Shown: one piece after another, positions 1 to 10,930 of the stretch
Layout of the letters: every line of letters begins with the position of its first letter
How positions within the stretch are numbered: position 1 is the first letter of the stretch
Assembly (NCBI GenBank): GCA_963575745.1
Contig: CAUYUJ010019362.1
Span: forward strand, 87,501 to 151,500
Direction: 5' to 3'
DNA from: Prorocentrum cordatum
Taxonomy: Eukaryota > Sar > Dinophyceae > Prorocentrales > Prorocentraceae
Length of the DNA: 64,000 nt
Notes under the pieces: model-generated
What the model saw: the letters and a program-made list of their open reading frames with translations, nothing else
Told to the model about the DNA's origin: nothing
The model's database searches: none
Made by a program: the position numbers and the translations under genes

Positions 1-278
1 GCTACGACAACTACTACTACTACTACTACTACTACTACTGCTACTATTACTAATAATACTGCGGCTACGGCTACGGGTACGACTAGTACAACTACGATTT
101 TTATGACTACGGCTACGATCACTACTACATCTACCACTACTGCTTCGACGACTGCTACTACTACTCCCGCTGCTACGACTACTGCTACTACTACTACGAC
201 TACTACTACGACTACTACTACTACTACTACTATTACTAATACTTTCCCTACTACTGATACTACTTTAATTACTACTAC

Positions 279-348
<70 letters not shown>

Positions 349-473
349 GCTACTACTAGTACTACTGGTACTACTAGTACTACTACGACGACTACTACTA
401 CTACTACTACTACTACTACTGCTGCTGCTGCTACTACTACTACTACGACTACGACTACGACTACTGCTACTAT

Positions 474-538
<65 letters not shown>

Positions 539-547
539 TTGCTACTA

Positions 548-602
<55 letters not shown>

Positions 603-612
603 CAGTATTACC
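1..612. repeat. ACT trinucleotide microsatellite
   Basis: About 610 bp of nearly uninterrupted ACT triplets with scattered ACG, GCT and AGT variants, followed by a CCTACCTGCC tail to about 660. The threonine-, tyrosine- and leucine-rich frames here are by-products of the triplet period. The block touches the window edge, so its full length is unknown. Confidence 0.95.
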
Positions 613-662
613 ACGACCTGCCTACCTACCTGCCTGCTTGCCTGCCTGCCTACCTACCTACC

Positions 663-1290
663 GACACTGTGAGTGTGGACAGAGCTCGCAATCCATTTGT
701 CGCAGCCTATCATTTGCATTACCAGTCCTCCTACATATGATGAGGCTGTACCCGCATGGCCAGGCCAGACTGAAGGGTACGCCTCCGTTCGTTCAAGAGG
801 CTTGGACCATTCCGCCAACCCCAGCAACAAGGACATGTGGGAGTTCCGACGTCGTGCCTGTATTTTTCCGAGTCCCGCCGTGTTGCTTGCGTGTAGTTGT
901 TGCTTCTTCCGCGTCTGTTGCGCCGCCGCTTAGGGTCTTTTGGATGCACCGTAGGTTGCTTCGTGGGAGCCTGTGCAAGGCTCCTGTGGGCGTGGGGGGC
1001 GACTTGACCTGGGGGCTTGTTGGGAGACTTGTGGGGCACCTTGTGGCGGAAGGCTTCCAGTTCCTCTGCGCGTTCCCCCTCTTCGGCCCCTCCCCGGGGC
1101 TCTGTCGAGGTCTTTTTTGGTTGTCTTGGAGGCTTTTTTCTTGGGCTATCTTGAGGCCAACTTTGGCCGTCTCACGGCTCGCCTGGGGGCCGTCAAGATG
1201 CAGTCTCCCGGGGCGCAGCAGGTAAGACATGCGATCTTGCAAGTCTAAAGCGACATGTTAGCCCGCGTGGACCCCACACCAGCTTCCTTT
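663..1290. other. Gene-poor spacer with CTTGGAGGC-like motifs
   Basis: No exon can be supported. From about 1010 to 1190 the sequence has the CTTGGAGGC / CTTGAGGCC texture that recurs in longer blocks further along the window. Open frames on both strands overlap one another without a convincing protein signature. Confidence 0.5.
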
Positions 1291-1460
1291 AATCTATGCG
1301 ATGCGATCTAGGTGGTGCAGTCTAGGTGGTGCAACTCATGTGGTGCAATCTAGGTTGTGCAAAGCAATGCAGGGCAACGACCCAATGCACGTCTATGCAA
1401 AGTAATGCACATCAATGCGCAGCAATGCAATCCGATGCAAAGTAATGCAGCACAATGGTC
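1290..1460. repeat. GCAATGCAA-type minisatellite, first block
   Basis: Degenerate short-period repeats of the form GGTGCAATCTA and GCAATGCA. The second block at 2044-2460 has the same composition. No coding signal. Confidence 0.75.
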
Positions 1461-2043
1461 AGTGGGTATATGATTGGTGTCCCTCCTCCCACCCCCGCTT
1501 CTGCTCTTGCAGTTGTGTTTGGTGGTGTAATGTTGGCCGTTTGGGGCTCCATGGGTCTCATACATCGTGGTTATTCCCGATCCCGCCTGTCCCCCTCTCG
1601 TACGTGTCGTTCCTCCCACTGTATTGGATTTTTGTTGGCCATGCGGGCCATGGGAATTTTATAAATCATCACTGGTGACACGTCCTTCCATCTCTGGCTG
1701 CGCGTATCCGCTTGCCCATTGCAGGTTGGTGGTCGCGCTACGCACGGCTCTTGTTTGGCTCCCCCCCTTTCCTTCGTCCTCCCTCTTCCCCTCCCTCCCT
1801 TCCGCTTCACCGCTGCAGTTGAAGATGGCTTTTATGCGTAATCTTGATTCAGTTTCGTCGGCGTAGAGGCTGCAGGGTCATCCGCAGCATCCTCCGCCGC
1901 CTGTTCTGCCTGACCTTCTCTCCTCCGCTGCCCGCTGTGGTACTCGGCCGCGCCGCTCAAACGTTGCGTGCCAACTCTGCCGAGTCGTGTTTCTGCCTCC
2001 TTCTCGTTGGAGTCGGGGGCACTTCGCGCTCGCGGGCTTGGAG

Positions 2044-2460
2044 GCTGACATGTCGATCGCACCACATGGATTCGCAACATCGATTGCACCGCACACATTG
2101 CACCACTCACATTGCACCACATGGATTCGCACATCGATCGCACACATGGATTCGCAAAGATCTAAGCAACGCAAAGCAAATCAACGTCATCCGACGCAAA
2201 ACAATGCGAAGCCATGACAGCAAGCCGAAGCAACGCAAAGCAACGCAATCCGACGCAAAGCAAGGTACCGCCATGCACTCCGAAGTAACGCAATGCACAG
2301 CGATTCAAAGCAATGCACACCAATGCAATGCAATGTCAAGCAATGCAACGCACCGTAGAGCAATGGAAATCACGCAATGCAGCGCAAATCCATGTAAAGC
2401 AATGCAAAGCAATGCGCGCAATGCAAATGAAGTCAATGCAAAGCAATGGAATGGGGCGGC
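2044..2460. repeat. GCAATGCAA / CATGGATTCGCA minisatellite, second block
   Basis: Begins with CACATGGATTCGCA units alternating with ATCGATCGCA and ATTGCACCAC, then grades into AAGCAATGCAA units. This is a degenerate 10-14-bp tandem array. Between 1461 and 2043 no gene is recognisable. Confidence 0.75.
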
Positions 2461-2631
2461 GACGTGATGGTGACGGCGACCACAAGGCTGCGGACCCGAC
2501 AGCGGTGCCCCGACCACAGGCGGCGACGAGGCGGCAATTGAGCGGCGACGGCGACCACAAGGCGGCGTACCTGACAACGGTTCCTGGTTGCTTTGATGGA
2601 AAGTATGAACCCCAAAGTGCAAGCTTTGTTT

Positions 2632-2850
2632 GGGGAACGCAGTGGAGGCCCATGCCAAGAGACACCCTGCTTGCCTCCAGGGTGCCCTGGGTTGCTTGGA
2701 TCTCGACGGCTTTGCTGTGGAACTCGTGACGTTCCCACACCAATAATCACTGGACGTCCTGGGGCCTCAGGGTTGGGTTTCTTGTGCAAGGTCTCTTGTG
2801 GACTGGCCTGCACTGTGTTTTGTTTCGAGCGACTCCCCTCCGACAACGCC
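2632..2850 (+). repeat. Dispersed repeat R200, copy 1
   Basis: A segment of about 210 bp shares long matches with 27330-27540, for example CATGCCAAGA, GCTTGCCTCCAGGGTGCCC and CTCAGGGTTGGG in the same order and orientation. Termini are not resolved and no TSD was found, so the class of repeat is unknown. Confidence 0.75.
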
Positions 2851-2871
2851 AGGCGGGATACCGGGGGGCCG

Positions 2872-3064
2872 CCGAGACGTCGGAGGATCGCGCCGCATCG
2901 CCGATGCCACCGGTGGTGCAGCACAAGGTGGAGCCCGACTTGCTCCACGTCGACGTCGCCGATGCACCACACCGCCGATGTCGCCAGTGCATCGCCGATA
3001 CATCGCCGATGTATCGGCGCGATCCTCCGACCCTATCTGCTCCCGCCCTATCTAGGAGGCCTCG
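2872..3064. mobile_element. Fold-back element family GGAGGATC, copy 1
   Basis: Inverted repeat: GTCGGAGGATCGCGCC at the left, and its near-complement GGCGCGATCCTCCGAC at the right, followed by CTATCTGCTCC and GGAGGCCTC. The interior consists of GCATCGCCGATG units, themselves partly palindromic. A second, better preserved copy lies at 47453-47692. Confidence 0.75.
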
Positions 3065-3369
3065 ATGAAATCCAGCAGCCCCATCCTGTCGGGTGGGGAA
3101 TCAGTGATTTGTGCCTCTTGAGTCCTCCTTCAGAGTTCTCTTGCTGCCCCCTTGGGGCATCTTGGGGGGCCACTGGGTGTGGCCGTCTCGGGTATGCCTG
3201 AGGCCTGTCCAGCGTGTTGGAGCCCTTCTTGAGCCGTCCTAGAAGGCATCGTGGGCCCCCGGGCGGCCCCGGACGGCGAGTTTGGAAGCTCACAGGGTCC
3301 AGGAGGGCCGCGTTCTCGCCCCTCCCCCCCTCAAAAAAAAGGCATGTCTGACCCTCGGGTGCGGGGGAC

Positions 3370-3401
3370 ATACATTTATATATATATATATATATATATA
3401 C

Positions 3402-3446
<45 letters not shown>

Positions 3447-3486
3447 TATAAGATATTTTATACACATATATATATATATATATCGG
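3370..3486. repeat. TA dinucleotide microsatellite
   Basis: TA repeats interrupted by CATACATACA. The Tyr/Ile-rich frames here are repeat artefacts. Confidence 0.9.
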
Positions 3487-3830
3487 AGATTGGAGGGTGA
3501 GATCGCAGTGAAACGGAGCCCCCCCACCAGAAAATCCGTTTTTGTTGTGTGTTCGTGTCGTGCGTGCGGGCGAGGCGAAGCTGCGCGTGATCCTCCTGTA
3601 GCTAGGCCGAAGTAGGAGCGAAAGTGCGTTTCCGTCCGCCGGTGGCCGGGAGGTGTCCCATTTGGGCCGGGTGGTGTCCCGGGTGTGCGGGGTGTCAGTG
3701 GGAGCGAAATTAAGTCCGTTTCCCGTCCGACGGTGGCCGGGAGGTGTCCCAGGTGGGCCGGGCGGTGTCCCGGGTGTCCCGGGCGTCCGCGCGCTAACGC
3801 ATGTCGCTAATTTCATAATTCATTTGTTTC
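3487..3830 (+). repeat. Block D (about 345 bp), copy 1 of a 1270-bp-spaced direct repeat
   Basis: Starts near GGTGAGATCGCAGTGAA and ends near GCATGTCGCTAATTT. The same block recurs 1270 bp downstream at 4757-5100 in the same orientation, each copy followed by CCAATCCA satellite. The pair implies a segmental tandem duplication. The internal GTCCCGGGTGT motifs are themselves short repeats. Confidence 0.85.
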
Positions 3831-3844
3831 GGCGCTTGCGGCGG

Positions 3845-4395
3845 GCTTTGTTATCCAATCCAGTTTTCTTATCCAATCCATCTTGTCCAATCCAGCCCAT
3901 ACTGTCCCATCTTATCCAGCCCATACTGTCCCATCTTATCTTATCCCACCCAATCCAATCCACCCAACCCAGTCCATCAATTCAACGCATCTTATCTTAT
4001 CCAAACAAACTCTCCCAATCCAACCCACCTTATCTGATCCAATCCATCTTATCCCATCCAATCCAACCCACCCAACCCAATCCATTAATTCATTTTTGTC
4101 TGCGACTGCAGCGGGCTTTCTTATCCAATCCAGCTTATCTTATCCAATCCACGTTGTCCAATCCAATCGAGCTTATCGTATCCAACCCACCTTGTCCCAT
4201 CTTATCGTACCCTGCCCAACCCAATCCATCCAACCCAGTTCATCAATTCATTTGTTTTTGCGCCTGCGGCGGGCCAATCCAATCCATCATATCTGTTCCA
4301 ATCCACGTCTTCCAATCCAACCCACCTTATCTGATCCAATCCATCTCATCCCATCCAACCCAACCCCACCCAACCCAATCCATCAATTCAAATTT
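3845..4395 (+). repeat. CCAATCCA satellite, block 1
   Basis: Dense array of CCAATCCAWCTTATC-type units of about 12-20 bp, broken periodically by GCGCCTGCGGCGGGC. Lacks GC-rich coding character. Equivalent to 5110-5600. Confidence 0.85.
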
Positions 4396-4444
4396 GTCGG
4401 CGCCTGGGCGCGATCGCGGCAGACTGCGAGGCTCGAGCGTTCGG

Positions 4445-4750
4445 TAATGGGTACTCGTCGCAGGCCCCGACTAGACCTCGCCATCCCTGGGGCGCTGCGA
4501 TTTGCGAAACCGTCGCCACTCTCGGGGGCTTCTGGTGAGGCCAACATGGTCGGTATTCGCCGCAGGCTCAGATTAGACCTCGCCTTCCATGGGGGGCTGC
4601 GATTTGCGGAACTGTCGTCACGTTCGAGGGCTGCTGGGGGGCAAGCATAGTGGGTTCTCGCCGCAGATCCGGACTAGACCTCGCCATCCCGGGGGAGCTG
4701 CGATCTTGCGAAACTGTCGCCACGTTCGAGGGCTGTTGGGGGGGGGCAAG
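4445..4750 (+). repeat. Three tandem copies of a 102-bp unit
   Basis: The marker CTAGACCTCG or TTAGACCTCG occurs at 4471, 4573 and 4674, giving a period of 101-102 bp. Each unit contains GGCTGCGATTTGCG and CGTTCGAGGGCT-like segments. Similar GGCTGCGAACTGCG sequence appears at 11000-11190 as a diverged relative. Confidence 0.75.
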
Positions 4751-4756
4751 AATCGG

Positions 4757-5100
4757 AGGTTGGGGGGTGAGATCGCAGTGAAGCGGGGACCCCCCACCAG
4801 GAAGTCGGTTTCGGTTTCGTGTTCGTGTCGTGCGTGCGGGCGAGGCGAAGCTGCGCGTGATCCTCCTGTAGCTAGGCCGAAGTAGGAGCGAAAGTCCGTT
4901 CCCCGCCCGCCGGTGGCTGGGAGGTGTCCCATTTGGGCCGGGTGGTGTCCCGGGTGTGCCGGGTGTCAGTGGGAGCGAAAGTCCGTTTTCTTTCCGCCGG
5001 TGGCCGGGATGTGTCCCAGTTGGGCCGGGCGGTGTCTCGGGTGTCCTGGGTGTCCCGGGCGTCCGCGCGCTAATGCATGTCGCTAATTTTCTAAATTTAT
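4757..5100 (+). repeat. Block D, copy 2
   Basis: Second copy of the block at 3487-3830, offset 1270 bp, with a few substitutions (for example GTTTTTGTTGT replaced by GGTTTCGTGTT). Confidence 0.85.
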
Positions 5101-5109
5101 TTTTGTCAG

Positions 5110-5600
5110 CGCCTGCGGCGGGCTTTCTTATCCAATCCAGCTTTTCTTCTCCAATCCATCTCGTCCAATCCAATCCATTTTAACTTATCCAGCCCATACT
5201 GTCCCATCTGATCTTACCCCACCCAATCCAACCCACCCAACCCAATCCATCAATTCATCTGTTTCTGCGCCTGCGGCGGGCCAATTCAACGCATCTTATC
5301 TTATCCAAACAAACTCCCAATCCAAGTCACCTTATCTGGTCCAATCCATCTTACCCCATCCAATCCAGCCCACCCAACCCAAACCATCATTTCATTTTTG
5401 TCGGCGCCTGCGGCGGGCTTTCTTATCCGGTCCAGGTTATCTTACCAAATCCATCTTGTCAAATCCAATCCGTTCTATCGTATCCAACCTTGTCCCATCC
5501 TATCGTACCCCACCCAATCCAATCCATCCAACCCAATCCATCAATCCATCCTCCCAACCTCTTATCTTATCCCAGCCAATCCAATCGTCCCCTGTCTAAT
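5110..5600 (+). repeat. CCAATCCA satellite, block 2
   Basis: Same units as 3845-4395, placed after the second block D. Supports duplication of block D plus satellite as one segment. Confidence 0.85.
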
Positions 5601-5682
5601 TGGAGGTCAGCCAGGGTGAGCATTTGATTTCAATCCCCAATAAAATCCTCATCGCCCGCAGGGCGGTCGTATAGGTATATTC

Positions 5683-5687
5683 ATATA

Positions 5688-5741
<54 letters not shown>

Positions 5742-5825
5742 CACGACCACCCTCTGTTGATATAGAGGTCGGGGGGCAGCCCGAGGAGAATCATTTGGTC
5801 TGGCCGCGGCCCAGCCACAGGGGGG

Positions 5826-5878
<53 letters not shown>

Positions 5879-5880
5879 GT
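5683..5880. repeat. AAT and TA/TG microsatellites
   Basis: An AAT run at about 5697-5741, then 80 bp of unique sequence, then TA repeats from 5829 passing into TG repeats to 5878. Confidence 0.9.
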
Positions 5881-6933
5881 GTGCCGCACACTTCCTCACC
5901 CCCGGCACGCAGTCGCCCCCTGCAGGCGGGGTTTGCCCGATTCTCCAGCAGTCACATTGTTCTTATCAGGCCAGTATCGGTTCCCCCGCCATCCCTGTCA
6001 AATACCGTCATTCGATGCACACGTTGAAATACCAGGCGCATTTTGCAAGACCCTGGGTCAAATAATCTCATGTGGGCCACGCGCGCATACCCCCCGCCCG
6101 CGCACGTCGAAGTCAAGTCGAAATCATCGGCTACTTAAGCGCTTCAACGTAGAGTTCTCCAACAAAAATATGGAGGCATGGAGGCATGTGTGTCAGTGCC
6201 AGTGATAGCTGCAAGGCAAGATCCGCTCGTTATTGTGTCTGTCTGGATTTGCTAAGAAGATCCGATTGGTAATTACATCCCTGGCACCGTGCGCATTGCC
6301 AAAGAATTGCGATTCAGTGGGGGAGATGTGTGCCCGAGCGTTGAAGATTACGGCTGCAAGTTCTTCAATTTAATTAAGACCTTTAGATTTTACCGCGCAT
6401 ATTGCGCGACATACATTGTTGATACATTTGCTGCGCGCAGCTTGCACCTTATCGTTTGCAGCGCACATGTTTCAACGCACAGGTGACACATCCAGGAAGC
6501 GAAAAGTAACTGTTTTGAGTATTGCAATGGTGGATCTTCTGACAGAGGACGAAAACAACATCCCAATCGTGGATTCCAAACACTGACCTGGTTCAGCGCA
6601 TTTGGATACAATGTTGAACAATTCAGATCAGTGAGCCAGACGCCCTGAGTTCGTGACGTCAGAACTTCTCAGTGACAGCGTTGTTTTAGGGAATTGCGTA
6701 GGCTGGAGGGGGGGAGGCAAACGTACCTTAGAAAATGCGTTCTCTTGAGGCGATGCTCTCAGGGCCCCGTGGGCAAGATCTTGGCGGCGCATGCTCTGCT
6801 TGGAACCATGCCCCCTGCGACACCTCACATGGTATCATCGTTAATTGTTCGTGGTATCATCGGCAATGTTATGTGTCCGCGTGGATTCCTCGGGCTCGGC
6901 GCTGGAGCCCCCTTCCATATCCCTTGGCGTCGC
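5881..6933. other. Non-repetitive interval, no gene seen
   Basis: About 1 kb of moderate GC. Open frames are short and lack recognisable motifs or a plausible exon-intron chain. It could hold intron or intergenic DNA. Confidence 0.4.
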
Positions 6934-6941
6934 CTCTGACG

Positions 6942-7105
6942 TGAAAGTCGGGCATGTCCCTCCACAGGAGGAACCTTCAAACATAGTAAACAAGTAGTTT
7001 GGGGAGGATGTGTTTGTGTTGTTTTGTTATGTCATGTTTGAGCATTTTAAGATTGTTTTTGCTTGTCTTCCAACTGCCGCCGGAAGGAGGACATGCCCGA
7101 CCTCA
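6942..7105 (+). mobile_element. F1 TIR element, copy 1 (164 bp)
   Basis: Left end TGAAAGTCGGGCATGTCCC and right end GGACATGCCCGACCTCA are inverted copies. The flanks CTCTGACG (6934-6941) and CTCTGGCG (7106-7113) form an 8-bp target duplication with one mismatch. It shares both termini with 11724-11880 and with intron 1 of the hydrolase gene at 47841-47961. It has no coding capacity, as expected of a non-autonomous element. An 8-bp TSD is compatible with hAT-like or P-like transposition, but the transposase is unknown. Confidence 0.85.
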
Positions 7106-7850
7106 CTCTGGCGCCTCCCCACCCCCGGGCGGGCTGCGTGCTCCCAGGAGGGGCTGTGGGAAGGGGGGTCCAGTGCCAGCCCAAACAGTTCGCTCGGAAG
7201 TCGGATAGTTTCAGCACGTCCGGATTTGCAGTCTTCCGATTACCCCGTCCTCTCGCCATCTTCCGTGCTCGTCAGTGGCCTCGAGGTCCCCCAAAACCGT
7301 GCGGTGAGGTCGTCGGGGACTCCGAGGCCACCCCTCGGGGGCCGTCGCCGCACGCTTTTCGGGGCCCCGGACACGCGCCAACGCCCTGCTGCTCTCGCCG
7401 CGTTTCTCGGCCTTTCTGCTCCCGCCTGTGGCGCACGGCGGTGCCCAGTTCGCCCTGCGGTCGCCAGGCGCCCCTGCACCTGCCCCCCCCCCCCCCGCCT
7501 CGTCGCTGTCCATGCCTGGCGCGCATGCCGTCTGGCCTGACGAGGGAGACGATGTTCGGGAATCCTTGGATGGCGTGTGCACGGCCCAGCCTACGCCAGC
7601 CTTTCTCTCCAGCTCTGTATTCACAGTTCGAGGAGCACGGCAGGCCGCCGTGCACCGCTCCTCGGGGATGTCTCGGGCGACTGGGGCCTCCAGGGTCCCA
7701 CCACCGTGCCGTGACGTGCCACGCGGTGAGGTCGTTGGGGATTGCGAGGTCACTACACGATTTGGTCCCGCACAGTGTTGGGACCCTCAGTTCATGCCCG
7801 CGATGGGCGGCCGGTCAGGTCGCCTGCGGGAGACGTTTATCGGGCACCCA
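7106..7850. other. GC-rich interval without a resolvable gene
   Basis: Several overlapping long frames on both strands reflect high GC rather than coding. No domain motif or convincing splice chain was found. Confidence 0.4.
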
Positions 7851-7854
7851 GTTT

Positions 7855-8005
7855 CGAGACGATCGAAATGGGTACAGGAGGAATGCGTACGAAGACTGAC
7901 CGCAATGCTTGTCCATTTGGAACAGGACTCGCTGTCGGCGTCGCCGCGGAAGTTGTCCACGTGAGATAGAAGGCCGCCTGCCAAACAGAGGCCGCTGTCG
8001 GGTGT
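7855..8005 (+). mobile_element. Family GGACGYCCGAA, diverged copy
   Basis: Matches the element at 45587-45793: CGAAATGGGTACA at the left, then GGAACAGGACTCGCTGTC, a GCCGCCTGCCAAACAG segment and GGCCGCTGTCGG. The right terminus is lost into the CTCC tract that follows. Confidence 0.6.
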
Positions 8006-9020
8006 TCCTCCTCCTCCTCCTTCTCCCCCTCCTCCTCCTTCTCCTTCTCCTCCTCACCCTCCTCTTTCTCCTCCTTCTCCTTCTCCTGTCGGGCGTGCGG
8101 GGACCTCGGCAGTGCGAAGTCGCAATGACTGTGGTTTCGGGGGTAGTCTCGGGAGGTCCGCTGCTCGCTTGTGAGGGTTTCACGTGTGAGATTTTCAGTA
8201 GTTCGTTTGGGGTGTCGATCTCTTGGAATTTAAGGGCGGGCAGGTTAACCGAACGTCGCGACTGTTAAGTCGGTCCTAGGGCGTTCGATGTTGTTAGCGA
8301 AGTGGATGCATGCCAGTGTAGGTGTCTGATATATCCTCTGGTGCACCCCCTCCCGTGCTCTTCCTGCTGATCTTCTTGCTCTTCTGCTGTTCCTCATGCT
8401 GCTCATCCTGATGCTCTTCTGCTGCTGAGGAGGAGGAGGAGGAGGATGATGAGGAGGAGGAGGAACAGGACGGTGAGGGAGGAGGAGGAGGAGGAGGAGG
8501 AGGAGGCTCATGCTGCAGCTGCTGCTGTTCCTCCCGCTGCTCCTGCGGCTGCTCCTCCTCCTCCCCGATCCTGCCGCTCGTCCCTGGCCCTGCTGCTCCT
8601 TCCTGTTTGCTCCCCTTGCTGGCTCTGTGGCTGCCGCGGCCGTTCCCGTGGCTCCTCGGGCTGCTCCTGCTGCTGCTGCTCCTGCTGCTGCTGCTCCTCC
8701 TCCCCCTTGCTCCTCCTGCTGCTCCTCTGGCCTGTTCCTCCCCCGCGCTGCTGCTGCTCCTGGTGCCCGTGATGTTCCGGCGATTCTCCTCATTCAGCTG
8801 CGGCTGCTCTTCCTCCTTATTCGGCTGCTGCTGCTGCGGCTCCTTGTGCTGCGCCTCCTGGTGCATTTGGTCTTGCTTCCTGTGATGTATTCCTCCTACA
8901 GCTCCTCCTGTTACCTGCTCCTCCTGACCTGCTCCTCATCTTTCCTGCTCCTGCTGCTACTCGTGCTGTTCTGGTGCCCCCCCCCCCCCCCCCCCCCCCG
9001 GTCGCCTCCGGTACCGGTAC
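8006..9020. repeat. CTCC / GAGG tracts and poly-C run
   Basis: Alternating pyrimidine-rich (CTCCTC, CTGCTG) and purine-rich (GAGGAG at 8427-8505) tracts, ending in a long C homopolymer at about 8974-8999. The Leu-, Glu- and Arg-rich frames on both strands are low-complexity artefacts. Mirror-symmetric polypyrimidine tracts of this kind can form triplex DNA. Confidence 0.8.
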
Positions 9021-9545
9021 CCCCCCCCCTCCCCTGACCCACGTTTCCACACGTGTTATCCACAGGGAATGAAGCAGTCTCCAAGAGTGCACGGAGCTGG
9101 AGGGGGGATGGGGAGGGGGGCGGTGGGGGGAGAGGGAAGGCTCCTCGACGCTGTATGTGCCACTCGTGTGCTCGCGTGACGAGGGGAATCTGTGTGCCTT
9201 TGGCCGCCATTCTCCTGGCACCGATCCCAAATCATTGCAGAACTAGTTGACACCGTATTCACAAATGTTACGTGGTCTTCTTGTGAGCACTTCCACTTCA
9301 ACCGTGCATGTGATCGTTGCCCCAACGCCCTTTAAACGGCTCTGAGATGCGGTGATCGCCCAAGCCTCCCAGCTGCTTGAGGCTGGCGGGCGATCTGGGT
9401 CAGAAGAAGCATTAGCAGAAGCAAGAGGCGGGAGGAGGAGGAAAAACATTTTGAAGGTCTCGACGACGACTGTGGTGGACGAGGACGAGAGGGAGCTTCA
9501 GTAAGTGGGAAGCGCTTTGGCACAGAATTCTGGCCGCGACGGCGG

Positions 9546-9592
9546 GGAGGAGGAGGAGGAGGAGGAGGAGGAGGAGGAGGAGGAGGAGGAGA
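9546..9592. repeat. GGA microsatellite
   Basis: About fifteen uninterrupted GGA triplets. The surrounding 9021-9744 shows no gene that can be supported. Confidence 0.85.
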
Positions 9593-9744
9593 GGAAGCAG
9601 TTTCTGAACCAGGGATGACAGAACTGCATCACCAGAAGTGTATGTGCCTCCCTCCTCGACCTCCATGTCGAAGGGGAGCCGCCGGGAAGCATTGCGTCCA
9701 CTCTGCCAGTTGATGCCCGGATCTCAGGGTCTCAAGGGATTTTG

Positions 9745-9845
9745 GAGTACAGGGCAGTTTTTAATCCATAGGATTTGAAAGCATATAGGATTTTTAATAC
9801 ATGATTAATGTATGAATAAATGTATGCATGAACTCAGCGTTGTTT
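9745..9845 (+). repeat. AT-rich dispersed repeat, copy 1
   Basis: Contains TACAGGGCAGT, ATAGGATTTTTAATACATG, ATTAATGTATGAAT and ATGTATGCATGAACTCA in this order. The reverse complement of 39713-39812 has the same order of motifs. A related fragment continues to about 9905. Confidence 0.8.
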
Positions 9846-10163
9846 TTAATACTAAACCCTGCATGGTTAATACATGATCCGCACGCGGAGCATGTATTAA
9901 ACAACGGCACTGTAAGCCTGGAACGCCCGCAGAGCTGGGGCAGTGACCAGAGGCGAGGAGCCAAGGGGAAGCGGGAGCCCGACCCTCGGTCCCGGCATGA
10001 TGCAGGCGAGCAGCAGCGTGCAGCGGCGCCGCAGCCCGGGGGACGAGCGGGGTCCCAGCAGGACCCCCGGGCTCTTCATCTTGGGGCGCGTCTGCGCGTC
10101 CGGGGACGACCTCCTCCTCCTCCTCCACCCAGAGGAGGCGAGCGACAATGCACGGCCCCTTCC

Positions 10164-10317
10164 CGAGGACCTGTTCTCCACCACCACCACCACAAGTTGG
10201 GGGGTGGAGGGGATCCTCCTCCTCCTCCTCCTCCTCCTCCTCCTCCTCCTCCTCATCCTCGTCCTCCACCTCCTTGCCCCCTCCAACGTATGGTGGTGGT
10301 GGAGAACAGGCCCATCA
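10164..10317 (+). mobile_element. TIR element family B, copy A (154 bp)
   Basis: The left arm GACCTGTTCTCCACCACC and the right arm GGTGGTGGAGAACAGGCCC are inverted copies around a TCC-repeat core. CTTCC flanks both sides (10159-10163 and 10318-10322), a candidate 5-bp TSD. Copy B at 28497-28646 interrupts a reading frame. Confidence 0.7.
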
Positions 10318-10439
10318 CTTCCTCCCTCCTGATGGCTGGCTGGCTGAAGCCGTGCGTCAAGCAGACGCGTGAGCAAGACTGCATGCGTGGCAGCCAGAAG
10401 CGACAAGCGAGGAGAGGCAGCCAGACTGCAGACCTGCGC

Positions 10440-10645
10440 AGGTCGCGGGAGGGAGAAGGGGAGAGGAGGGGAGGGGGAAGGGAAACGGAAGAGGGGAGGG
10501 GAGGGCAGGGGAGGGGGGGGAGGAGGGGGAGGGAAAGGGGAGGGGGCAGATGGAAGGGGGAGGGGAGGAGGGGGAGGGGGAGGGGAGGGAAACGGAGGAG
10601 GGGAGGACGGGGAGGGGGAGGGGGAGGGGAGGGGGCAGATGGAAG
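10440..10645 (+). repeat. GGGGA-rich tract with strong G-quadruplex potential
   Basis: Nearly 200 bp of GGGGAGGGG-type sequence on the + strand, with dozens of G runs of three or more. Not coding. Confidence 0.85.
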
Positions 10646-10885
10646 GACTGTGAATAGAGTCGCGCGCCACGACCTCGGCCGCTACGCTCAGGAGCCCAGC
10701 TGCTTCGGCCACCTTTCCCATGGTACGTAATTGAACGCGCGTCTGTTTCCCAGCCCTCCCTCTGGCTTCGTCTTCGCTTTGAAGAGAGCAGTGGGTCAGT
10801 GTGTCTTCCATTCCCGCATTCACCTCGTCCTCATCCTTCTCCTCCTCGTGACCTCCTCTCCCCTTCTGCATCCTGCTTTGTTACA

Positions 10886-10930
10886 TCCCAACCCTCCTGA
10901 GTAGGGTTCTCGTCTTGAACAAAGAACCCG
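10886..10930 (+). repeat. Diverged solo copy of the composite-element leader
   Basis: CCCAACCCTCCTG followed by GGTTCTCGTCTTGAA resembles the leader at 14618, 51878 and (inverted) 22893, which read CCCAACCATCCTG and GGGTCCTCGTTTTGAAGA. It is not followed by the 90-bp satellite, so it is either a relic or a chance similarity. Confidence 0.35.

Noticed and set aside
103-672. Threonine-rich and leucine-rich proteins in the ACT tract
   Set aside because: Pure microsatellite translation.
10440-10650. Gly/Arg-rich RGG-like RNA-binding protein
   Set aside because: The frame is open only because of GGGGA repeats; neither strand shows unique flanking coding sequence.
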